Source of the DNA: Solirubrobacterales bacterium
Lineage (GTDB): Bacteria > Actinomycetota > Thermoleophilia > Solirubrobacterales > Solirubrobacteraceae
DNA length: 10,056 nucleotides
Assembly: GCA_015655225.1 (NCBI GenBank)
Contig: JAATFK010000430.1
Span: 1 to 10,056, forward strand
Reading direction: 5' to 3'
The notes under the pieces were generated by a model. It did no database searches and was not told where the DNA came from. It was given only the letters and a program-made list of their open reading frames with translations. Both the position numbers and the translations under genes were made by a program. This document shows positions 1 through 5,969 of this stretch, one piece after another (positions within the stretch are counted from its first letter, which is position 1; each line of letters starts with the position of its first letter).

Positions 1-903
1 GAGGTGCGCGCCGGGATCGCGGCGCTTGCCCCGCTCGACCCGCTCCACACGCGCGCCGCGCTGGAGGGGATCGACGCGGCCCGAGCGGCGCTGCCCGGCC
101 TGCCGCAGGTCGCCTGCTTCGACACCGCCTTCCACCGGACGCTCCCGCCCGAGGCGGCGACGTATGCGCTCCCGCGCGCGTGGAGCGAGCGCTGGGAGCT
201 GCGCCGCTACGGCTTCCACGGCCTCAACGTCGCCTGGTGCCACGAGCGTGCCGCGGCCTTGCTGGGCGCCGAGCGGACGCGCCGGCTGGTCGTCTGCCAC
301 CTCGGCAGCGGCTGCTCGGTGAGCGCCGTGCTCGACGGGCGCTCGGTCGACACGACGATGGGCTTCACGCCGCTGGAGGGCGTGCCGATGGCGACGCGCT
401 CGGGCTCGGTCGACCCCGGCCTGCTGCTCCACCTGCTGGCGCTCGGGATGACGCGCGAGCAGCTCGACGACGGGCTCAACGCGCGCGCGGGCCTGCTCGG
501 CGTCAGCGGGATCGCGGGCGGCGTGTGCGTTGTCGAGCGGGCCGCCGACGACGGTGACGAGCGCGCGCGGCTCGCGTTCGCGATCTTCGTCCGCGGCGTC
601 GCCGCCGCCGTCGCCGCGATGTCGGCGTCGCTCGCGGGCCTCGACGCGCTCGTCTTCACGGCCGGCGCCGGCGAGGGCTCGGCGCGGCTGCGCGCGGAGG
701 TCGCGGCGCGCCTCGCCCAGCTCGGCGTCGCGCTCGACCCGACGCGCAACGCGGCCGGAGCGGGCTCCGCCGACGGCTGGGAGATCGGCCGCGCCGGCGC
801 GCGCGTCCACACGCTCGTCGTGCCCGCCGGCGAGGAGGTCGTGATCGGCCGCCAGACCGCCGCGACCATCGGGGAGACAAACGCGCGGAAACCCGGTGCG
901 TAG
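1..903 (+). CDS. ackA: acetate kinase, 5' end missing
   Basis: Phosphorylates acetate with ATP, or makes ATP from acetyl phosphate, in the cytosol; in actinobacteria it often works with phosphotransacetylase or phosphoketolase, neither of which is visible here. The frame is open from base 1, and the first residues (ELAPLDPLH-type stretch) match the interior of the family, so roughly the first quarter lies outside the window. Visible family motifs, in order: FDTAFH with the catalytic Asp, RRYGFHG with the substrate His, the phosphate loop HLGSG, TRSG with the catalytic Arg, SGIAGG, the nucleotide loop VFTAGAGEGS, and C-terminal GEEVVIGRQT with the conserved Glu. Oddities: the usual HLGNG is HLGSG, TRSGD is TRSGS, and the usual GGIGEN is AGAGEG, so this is a divergent branch. 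The TAG stop doubles as part of a possible -10 box for the next gene. The family call is secure; acetate versus propionate preference is not resolved. Confidence 0.9.
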   Translation, partial: EVRAGIAALAPLDPLHTRAALEGIDAARAALPGLPQVACFDTAFHRTLPPEAATYALPRAWSERWELRRYGFHGLNVAWCHERAAALLGAERTRRLVVCHLGSGCSVSAVLDGRSVDTTMGFTPLEGVPMATRSGSVDPGLLLHLLALGMTREQLDDGLNARAGLLGVSGIAGGVCVVERAADDGDERARLAFAIFVRGVAAAVAAMSASLAGLDALVFTAGAGEGSARLRAEVAARLAQLGVALDPTRNAAGAGSADGWEIGRAGARVHTLVVPAGEEVVIGRQTAATIGETNARKPGA

Positions 904-906
904 ACT
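901..906 (+). promoter_or_regulatory. putative -10 box of aquaporin gene (leaderless type)
   Basis: TAGACT matches TANNNT and is followed by 6 bases and then ATG at 913, the same geometry as before the oxidoreductase and response regulator genes. It overlaps the acetate kinase stop codon. No convincing -35 box is seen, so this is inference from spacing and from repetition in the window. Confidence 0.35.
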
Positions 907-912
907 CGGCCG

Positions 913-1738
913 ATGAGCTCCGCGACCGCCTCGTGATCATCGACCAGCCCGACCCGATGCCCGGCGGCCGGGTCGCGCGCGAGCGTGGTGGGTCCGGGGC
1001 TTCCAGGACCCCGACCTCGAGTCGCGACGGCTCTTCGCCGAGACGCTCGGCACGTTCTTCCTCGTCCTCGCGGGCGCCGGGCCGGGCGTCGTCAGCGCCG
1101 CCACCCACGTCGAGGTCAGCCGCGTCGCGGCCGTCACCGCGCCGGGCCTCACGGTGCTCGCGGTCATCCTCTTCATGGGCGCGATCTCGGGCGCCCATCT
1201 CAACCCGGTCGTGAGCGTCGCGTTCGCCGCCCGCGGCGACTTCCCCTGGCGACGCGTGCCGCGCTACGTGATCGCCCAGCTGGTCGGCGGCACGCTCGCG
1301 GTGCTGTTCCTGCTCGCCGTCTTCGGGCGCGTCGGGTCGCTCGGCGCGACCGAGCCGGGCCATGGGATCGACGACCTCCAGGCGATGCTGGTCGAGCTGG
1401 TGCTGACCGCGGGCCTCGTCTCCACGATCCTCGGGACCGCCTCGCGCGCCCAGAACCTCGGGCCGATCTCGGCCTTCGGGGTCGCGGCCTACGTCGTGCT
1501 CGCCGGCCTCTGGGCCGGCCCCGTCTCCGGCGCCTCGATGAACCCGGCCCGCTCCTTCGCGCCCGACCTCGTGCTGGGCGACCTCTCCCACCTCTGGGTC
1601 TACCTCGTCGGCCCGTTCGCCGGCGCCGGCCTGGCGGTCGCGTGCGCCCGCGTCTTCCGCGGACCCGGCGGCCACGACACCCTCGCGGCGAAGGCCGCCG
1701 GGGGAGCGCCGAGCCCGGAGGCGCCCGCGGATCAGTAG
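913..1738 (+). CDS. aquaporin/glycerol facilitator (MIP family), frame broken near N-terminus
   Basis: Membrane channel for water or small neutral solutes. The aquaporin frame is continuous from 917 to the stop at 1738: TM1 with the AET-x-GTFFLVLAG signature (about 1040-1090), the first pore loop SGAHLNPV (NPV triplet 1202-1210), a loop and TM3, TM4, TM5, the second pore loop SGASMNPAR (NPA 1541-1549), and TM6 ending near 1660, then a short Ala/Pro tail. The second loop is canonical; the first has NPV instead of NPA. This frame has no ATG, GTG or TTG between its upstream stop (914-916) and the GTG at 1154, which lies after TM1. ATG 913, placed 6 bases after a TANNNT box, is in another frame and meets TGA at 934-936. 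The span 913-1738 is 826 bases, one more than a multiple of three, so a single extra base between about 916 and 934 would explain everything (274 residues, normal for the family). Sequencing error, real mutation and recoding cannot be told apart here. Confidence 0.8.
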
Positions 1739-1745
1739 TCCCCCG
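1732..1745 (+). promoter_or_regulatory. recurrent intergenic element, copy 1
   Basis: TCAGTAGTCCCCCG is a partial match to the element TCCGTAGTTTCCCG found in other gaps of this window. It overlaps the aquaporin stop codon and lies 56 bases (TA to TA) upstream of the -10-like box of the next gene. Weakest but one of the copies. Confidence 0.3.
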
Positions 1746-1785
1746 GGGCGGGCGCGGGGCGTTCCCCGATGGCGTGTCGGGCGGG

Positions 1786-1799
1786 CGACCGTACGGTCG
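1786..1799 (+). promoter_or_regulatory. 14-bp perfect palindrome over a putative -10 box
   Basis: CGACCGTACGGTCG is a perfect inverted repeat. It contains TACGGT (1792-1797), a TANNNT box that sits 6 bases before ATG 1804. The arrangement fits a leaderless promoter with an operator on top of the -10 region. Such palindromes also arise by chance in DNA this GC-rich, but rarely inside a given 65-base gap. Confidence 0.4.
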
Positions 1800-1803
1800 T
1801 CCG

Positions 1804-3036
1804 ATGATCACTTCCACGCCGTTCCACACCCATCTCGCGCCGGGCCCGGATGGCAGCAAGCCGCGGATCGTCGTCGCCGGCGGCGGGATCGCGGCGCTCG
1901 AGGCCGTGCTCGGGCTGCGCGCGCTCGCGGGCCTGCGCGTCGCGATCGAGCTGATCGCCCCGGAGGCCGAGCTGCGCTACCCGCCGCTCGACGTCGTCGA
2001 GCCGTTCGACCTGCCCGCGCCGCGGGTCCCGCTCGCGACGCTGCTCGCGGGCCTCCAGGTCGAGCGGCGTGTCGACGCGATCGACCGCGTCGACATCGAG
2101 CAGCGCCGCGTCCACACGCGCGGTGGCGCGACCGTCCGCTACGACGTCCTGGTCGTCGCCGTCGGCGCCCGGCCGCTGCCGTCGCTCCCGGGCACCCTCA
2201 CGTTCGACGGCGTCGCCGGCCGCGACGCCTTTCGCGACCTGCTGGCGGGCGCCCAGGCGGGCGAGCACCGCGACCTGCTGTTCGCCGTCCCCGCCGGCGT
2301 CACCTGGCCGCTGCCGCTCTACGAGCTGGCGGTCCTGACCGCGCGGCAGCTGCGCGCGCACGGCAGCGCACCGGTCCGGGTCGCGATCGCGAGCCCCGAG
2401 CAGGCGCCGCTCGCATGCTTCGGGAGCCGCGCCGGCGCACTCCTGCTCGACCACCTCGACGCGCAGGGGATCGTCTTCCAGGCCGGCTGCGTCGTCGACC
2501 GGATCGCGCCCGGCGAGGCGCACCTGGCGCCCGACGACGAGCGCGTCCCCGCCGATCGCGTCGTCACGATCCCGGCGCTCCACGGCCCCGCGATCGCCGG
2601 GCTGCCGTGCGACCCGGACGGCTTCCTCCCGACCGACGGCTACGGCCTGGTGAAGGGCGCCGACGACGTCTACGCCTGCGGCGACGGGGCCAGCTCCGAG
2701 GTCAAGCAGGGCGGGATCGCCGCCCAGCAGGCCGACGTGGTCGCCGAGACGATCGCGGCCCGCGCGGGCGCGCCCGTCTCCCCCGCGCCGCTCCACCCGG
2801 TGCTGCGCGGGATGCTGCTCACCGGCGAGCGGCCGCGCTACCTGGAGGCGGACGTCGCCGGCCGCACCATGCCGACCGTCAGCAGCGAGCCGCTCTGGTG
2901 GCCGCCGCTGAAGGTCGCCGCCCGCTTCCTCGGGCCGGCGCTCGGGACGCGGCTGAGCGTCCCCGCCGCGGCGGCGACCCCGCCCGCCACGTGGGCCGAG
3001 GGCTCGAAGCCGGCCGAGCTGGAGGTCGGCGCCTAG
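1804..3036 (+). CDS. FAD/NAD(P)-dependent oxidoreductase, SQR/NDH-2-like
   Basis: Flavoprotein of the pyridine nucleotide-disulphide superfamily, 410 residues, usual for sulfide:quinone reductase and type II NADH dehydrogenase relatives. Seen: an N-terminal Rossmann fold, RIVVAGGGIAALEA (about residues 21-34), for the FAD ADP moiety; the strand DVLVVAVGARPLPS in the middle; the C-terminal FAD motif VYACGD with Asp294, followed by KQGGIAAQQADVVAETIA; and a C-terminal stretch with a WWPPLK segment and a hydrophobic helix that may dock at the membrane. The expected role is electron transfer from NAD(P)H or a sulfur compound to quinone. The catalytic cysteine pattern of true SQR is not recognisable (the few cysteines lie near residues 203, 227, 276 and 292), so sulfide use should not be assumed. 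ATG 1804 was chosen because it shortly precedes the Rossmann motif and follows a TANNNT box by 6 bases; no Shine-Dalgarno is seen. It could be a stand-alone transcription unit. Confidence 0.8.
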   Translation: MITSTPFHTHLAPGPDGSKPRIVVAGGGIAALEAVLGLRALAGLRVAIELIAPEAELRYPPLDVVEPFDLPAPRVPLATLLAGLQVERRVDAIDRVDIEQRRVHTRGGATVRYDVLVVAVGARPLPSLPGTLTFDGVAGRDAFRDLLAGAQAGEHRDLLFAVPAGVTWPLPLYELAVLTARQLRAHGSAPVRVAIASPEQAPLACFGSRAGALLLDHLDAQGIVFQAGCVVDRIAPGEAHLAPDDERVPADRVVTIPALHGPAIAGLPCDPDGFLPTDGYGLVKGADDVYACGDGASSEVKQGGIAAQQADVVAETIAARAGAPVSPAPLHPVLRGMLLTGERPRYLEADVAGRTMPTVSSEPLWWPPLKVAARFLGPALGTRLSVPAAAATPPATWAEGSKPAELEVGA

Positions 3037-3050
3037 CCCCGTCGCCCCCG

Positions 3051-3064
3051 TCCGTAGTTGCCCG
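3051..3064 (+). promoter_or_regulatory. recurrent intergenic element, copy 2
   Basis: TCCGTAGTTGCCCG differs at one base from the copy at 6976-6989. It starts 15 bases after the oxidoreductase stop and lies 57 bases (TA to TA) upstream of the TAGCGT box of the membrane-protein gene. Its function is unknown. Confidence 0.45.
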
Positions 3065-3088
3065 CAGCACGAGGCGGCGCTCTCCCGG

Positions 3089-3117
3089 ATGACCGCCGTC
3101 CTCCCCGCCCGTAGCGT
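3089..3117 (+). promoter_or_regulatory. putative promoter of membrane-protein/CBS operon
   Basis: ATGACC (3089-3094) resembles the end of a TTGACN -35 box. After a 17-base spacer comes TAGCGT (3112-3117), a TANNNT -10 box preceded by G as elsewhere in the window. A start near 3124 would leave a leader of about 32 bases carrying a ribosome-binding site. The -35 match is weak. Confidence 0.4.
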
Positions 3118-3145
3118 TGACATCACCGTCCGAACCGACCGAAAC

Positions 3146-3149
3146 GAGG
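3146..3149 (+). promoter_or_regulatory. Shine-Dalgarno site GAGG for the 3156 start
   Basis: GAGG lies 6 bases before ATG 3156. It is the one clearly leadered gene in this window and it decides the start over the in-frame GTG at 3117. Confidence 0.5.
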
Positions 3150-3155
3150 TTGCTC

Positions 3156-3722
3156 ATGTCGACCCCCGCCTTCACCCATCGCGACACCCACCAGCGGACC
3201 GCCGCGAGCACCCGCCTCTCGGCGCTGACGTTCGACGGCGCCGCCTACGCGCTCGTCCTCGGCGGCATCTACCTCCTGCTCGGGACCCTCTGGTTCATGA
3301 GCGCGAAGGAGAAGCTGATCGACGACAGCGGCACGGCGCCCGCCGGCCTGCACAGACAGTTCTCCGGCACGTTCATCTCGTCCTTCCCCGGCACGAACGC
3401 CGCCTGGGTGATCCTCGGCGTGCTGGAGGGAGCGGCGTTCCTCGTGATCCTCGCCAGCGTCCTCCGCGGCGAGTTCCTGCCGAACCGGCCCAAGCCCGTC
3501 CTGCTGGCCGGGATCGCCTCCTCGATGGCCGTCTTCGCGGTCCTCGCCTTCGGCGACACCGTCGCGCAGAACAACGACGGCACGGCCTCGCTGTTCACCT
3601 ACTTCGCCGCCACCGGCGTCCTCCTGATCGTGACGTTGCTGATGCCGCCCTACCGCCCGGCGAGATGGCTGAGCAGCCTCGCCTCGCGCGGCGGCGACGG
3701 CGACGCCGGCAGAGCGGCGTAG
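3156..3722 (+). CDS. four-helix integral membrane protein of unknown function
   Basis: I do not recognise the function. The 188-residue product has four predicted membrane helices at about residues 29-49, 83-103, 115-135 and 146-164, with a 28-residue cytosolic N-terminus and a charged Arg/Gly/Asp tail. Conserved-looking motifs: LWFMSAKEKLID just after helix 1, FSGTFISSFPGTNAAW before helix 2, and RGEFLPNRPKP between helices 2 and 3. The topology and the small polar loop after helix 1 recall DoxX/MauE-like four-helix proteins, but no family signature is firm enough to name it. ATG 3156 follows a GAGG ribosome-binding site; the upstream in-frame GTG 3117 would add residues with no homologous look. 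The CBS gene begins 3 bases after the stop, so the two are almost surely co-transcribed, and the CBS protein might regulate or accompany this membrane protein. Confidence 0.75.
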   Translation: MSTPAFTHRDTHQRTAASTRLSALTFDGAAYALVLGGIYLLLGTLWFMSAKEKLIDDSGTAPAGLHRQFSGTFISSFPGTNAAWVILGVLEGAAFLVILASVLRGEFLPNRPKPVLLAGIASSMAVFAVLAFGDTVAQNNDGTASLFTYFAATGVLLIVTLLMPPYRPARWLSSLASRGGDGDAGRAA

Positions 3723-3725
3723 GCG

Positions 3726-4145
3726 ATGTCCCGTCCCGCGCTCCTCGCCGCGCTCGACAGCGACGCGACCGTCTCCGACGCGATGCGCTCCGGGGTCGTC
3801 ACGGTGCCCCAGGACGCCTCGCTGCGTCGCTGCGCGGCGGCGATGGCGTCGCACCGCATCCACGCGGTCCTCGTGATCGGCCGGGACGGCGGCACGCCGC
3901 TCGGCTGGGTCACCGACCGCTCGCTGCTCGAGTACGTCGCGCGCGAGACCGCGCCGGTCTTCGCGCGCGACGCGATCAGCCAGCCGCCCGTCTTCGTCTC
4001 CCCCGGCGCGAGCATCGCGAGCGCGGTCGAGGGGATGCTCGACGCCGGCGTCTCGCACCTGATCGTCGCGATCCGGCCGCAGGATCCGCCGGAGGGCGTC
4101 CTGACCGCGCTCGACGTGATGGGCCTGCTCTTCCGGACCGGCTGA
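3726..4145 (+). CDS. two-CBS-domain protein
   Basis: A 139-residue cytosolic protein made almost only of a Bateman module: CBS1 at about residues 16-70 (TVSDAMRSGVVTVPQDASL, then HAVLVIG and PLGWVTDRSLLEYV) and CBS2 at about 80-137 (ARDAISQPPVFVSPGASI, then VSHLIVAI and GVLTALDVMGLL). Such pairs bind adenine nucleotides or related ligands and signal energy state; the ligand here is not deducible. No enzyme domain is attached. Size and architecture resemble the stand-alone CBS proteins of actinobacteria, for example the DosR-regulated HRP1 type in mycobacteria, which is notable beside the DosS-like kinase downstream; this link is inference. The ATG starts 3 bases after the stop of the membrane protein, indicating one operon and likely coupled translation. 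Confidence 0.85.
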   Translation: MSRPALLAALDSDATVSDAMRSGVVTVPQDASLRRCAAAMASHRIHAVLVIGRDGGTPLGWVTDRSLLEYVARETAPVFARDAISQPPVFVSPGASIASAVEGMLDAGVSHLIVAIRPQDPPEGVLTALDVMGLLFRTG

Positions 4146-4158
4146 GCGCGGCGCCGGA

Positions 4159-4172
4159 TCGGTAGTTTCCAC
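4159..4172 (+). promoter_or_regulatory. recurrent intergenic element, copy 3
   Basis: TCGGTAGTTTCCAC keeps the GTAGTTTCC core. It starts 14 bases after the CBS stop and lies 46 bases (TA to TA) upstream of the TATCCT box of the kinase gene, about one helical turn closer than copies 1, 2 and 4. Confidence 0.45.
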
Positions 4173-4189
4173 GGACCCTCCGACCCCTG

Positions 4190-4214
4190 AACGGCCGTTG
4201 GCAGCCCGTATCCT
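4190..4214 (+). promoter_or_regulatory. putative leaderless promoter of histidine kinase with short palindrome
   Basis: TATCCT (4209-4214) is a TANNNT box 9 bases before ATG 4224, with no Shine-Dalgarno between them. The 10-base palindrome AACGGCCGTT (4190-4199) lies between the expected -35 and -10 regions and could be an operator. No clear -35 hexamer is seen. Confidence 0.4.
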
Positions 4215-4223
4215 GGGCCGCCC

Positions 4224-5969
4224 ATGGATGCGCCGACGCCGACGCCGCCGTTCTCCGTCTCCGAACGCCTCGACCCGGCGCGCCTGCGGACGCTGATCGC
4301 CGTCGGCGGCCTGATCTTCTCCCAGCTCGACCTCGACGCGATCCTGGACCGGGTGCTCACGGCCGCGTGCGAGATGACCGGCGCGCGCTACGCGGCGCTC
4401 GGGGTGCTGAACGAGCAGCGGACCGAGCTGGAGCGCTTCGTCACGCGGGGGATGAGCGACGATGCCGAGGCGACGATCGGCCCGCGACCACGCGGACGCG
4501 GCGTGCTGGGCGTGCTGATCGAGGATCCCCGTCCGCTGCTGCTCGACAGCGTCGGGCGCCATCCCGCCTCCTATGGCTTTCCCGCCGGGCATCCGCCGAT
4601 GGAGACGTTCCTCGGCGTGCCGATCGTGATCCGAGGACAGGCGTGGGGCAACCTCTACCTGACCGAGAGAGCGACCGGGACGTTCACGCAGGCGGACGAG
4701 GAGGCGATCTCGGTGCTCGCCGGCTGGACCGGCATCGCGGTCGAGAACGCCCGCCTCTACCAAGGCGCCGAGCAGCAGCGCAGCGGCCTCGAACGGGCCG
4801 TGCGCGGCCTGCAGGCGACGCAGGCCGTCGCCCGTGCGATCGGCGCCGAGACCGAGTTGGACCGGGTGCTGGAGCTGATCGTCAAGCGCGGGCGGGCGCT
4901 GGTCGAGGCGCGCACCGTCGTGATCCTCCTGCGCGAGGACGAGGAGCTGCTGCTGGCCGCGATCGCCGGCCACGGACGCCGGACCGAGGGGACGCGCATC
5001 CCGGTGCGGGGCTCGACCTCCGGCGAGGTGATGCTGCGCGACCGTCCCGAGCGGATCGGCGACGTGCGCGCGCGGCTGCGGATCGCCGCCGAGGAGCTGG
5101 GCGTGGACGACGCCGCGACCGCCCTCGTCGTCCCGCTCACCTACCGCGGCCAGCCGCTCGGCGTCCTGCTCGCGTTCGACAGAGGCCCGGCCGCGGTCGC
5201 GTTCGACGAGGACGACGAGCAGGCGCTCGACGCGTTCGCCGCCAGCGCCGCGACCGCCGTCGCGATGGCCCAGAGCGTGCGGCAGGAGCGGTTGCGGGAG
5301 ACGCTGGCGGCGGGCGAGGCCGAGCGGCGGCGCTGGGCGCAGGAGCTGCACGACGAGACGCTGCAGGGACTCGGCGGCCTGCGGCTGCTGCTCTCCTCCG
5401 CGCGCGGCCTCGGCGATCCCGCCGCGCTCGCCCGGGCGACCGGCGAGGCGATCGAGCAGATCGAGCAGGAGATCACGAACCTGCGGGCGATCATCACCGA
5501 GCTGCGCCCCGCCGCGCTCGACGCGCTCGGCCTGGCGCCGGCGCTGGAGGCGCTGCTGGAGCGCCATCGGACCGTGCACGGGCTCGAGGTCGGCGGCCGT
5601 CTGCGGCTGCCGGAGAACGAGGCGCTCGCCGGGATCGGCCCGGAGCTGCAGGCGACGACCTACCGCGTCGTGCAGGAAGCGCTCACGAACGTCGCCAAGC
5701 ACGCGCGGGCGAGCGCCGTGCGGGTCGACGTGGAGGTCGACGACGGCGCGGTCCGCGTCCGGGTCGCCGACGACGGGCGCGGGTTCGCGGTCGAAGAGAC
5801 GGGAGCGGGCTTCGGCCTGACCGGGATGCGGGAGCGCGTGCTCGCGGCCGACGGCGAGCTCGCGATCGACTCCTCCGACGGCGGCACGGTCGTCTCCGCG
5901 ACGCTGCCGCTCGCTCAGCGATCGGCTTCGCGCGCGACCGGCTCGAGCAGCCCGCGTCTGAGCGCGTAG
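4224..5969 (+). CDS. GAF-GAF sensor histidine kinase, DevS/DosS-like
   Basis: A 581-residue soluble kinase with no membrane segment. Domains in order: GAF1 at about residues 30-180, with the SYGFPAGHPPMETFLGVP stretch and IAVENARLY at its end; GAF2 at about 195-355; a HisKA_3 dimerisation helix with the phospho-acceptor His376 in RRWAQELHDETLQ; and an HATPase_c domain with N-box Asn489 (EALTNVAKH), G1 box DDGRG (516-520) and G2 box GFGLTGM (530-536). All catalytic motifs look intact. The layout and length match the mycobacterial oxygen/redox kinases DevS/DosS, where a GAF1 histidine in a similar HPPM context holds heme; His123 here is a candidate, but HPPM is common in non-heme GAF domains too. 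The expected partner is a NarL-type regulator, and one lies convergently next door with a 55-base coding overlap. The start is supported by the TANNNT box 9 bases upstream. Confidence 0.9.
   Translation: MDAPTPTPPFSVSERLDPARLRTLIAVGGLIFSQLDLDAILDRVLTAACEMTGARYAALGVLNEQRTELERFVTRGMSDDAEATIGPRPRGRGVLGVLIEDPRPLLLDSVGRHPASYGFPAGHPPMETFLGVPIVIRGQAWGNLYLTERATGTFTQADEEAISVLAGWTGIAVENARLYQGAEQQRSGLERAVRGLQATQAVARAIGAETELDRVLELIVKRGRALVEARTVVILLREDEELLLAAIAGHGRRTEGTRIPVRGSTSGEVMLRDRPERIGDVRARLRIAAEELGVDDAATALVVPLTYRGQPLGVLLAFDRGPAAVAFDEDDEQALDAFAASAATAVAMAQSVRQERLRETLAAGEAERRRWAQELHDETLQGLGGLRLLLSSARGLGDPAALARATGEAIEQIEQEITNLRAIITELRPAALDALGLAPALEALLERHRTVHGLEVGGRLRLPENEALAGIGPELQATTYRVVQEALTNVAKHARASAVRVDVEVDDGAVRVRVADDGRGFAVEETGAGFGLTGMRERVLAADGELAIDSSDGGTVVSATLPLAQRSASRATGSSSPRLSA

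Noticed and set aside
933..1214. GTG 933 open frame (VIIDQPDPMPGG...) as a separate small gene
   Set aside because: After about 20 residues it becomes Ser/Arg-rich shadow sequence over the aquaporin TM1; at most it marks an alternative N-terminus.
1755..1768. Hairpin CGGGG-cgtt-CCCCG after the aquaporin as a terminator
   Set aside because: Only five base pairs and no T tract; common by chance at this GC content.
985..1803. In-frame extension of the oxidoreductase upstream to GTG 985
   Set aside because: It would run through the aquaporin in another frame; the residues are Arg/Pro-rich and the Rossmann motif begins just after ATG 1804.
3117..3122. TTGACA as a -35 box
   Set aside because: A perfect hexamer, but no TANNNT box lies 16-18 bases downstream; the adjacent TAGCGT works better as a -10.
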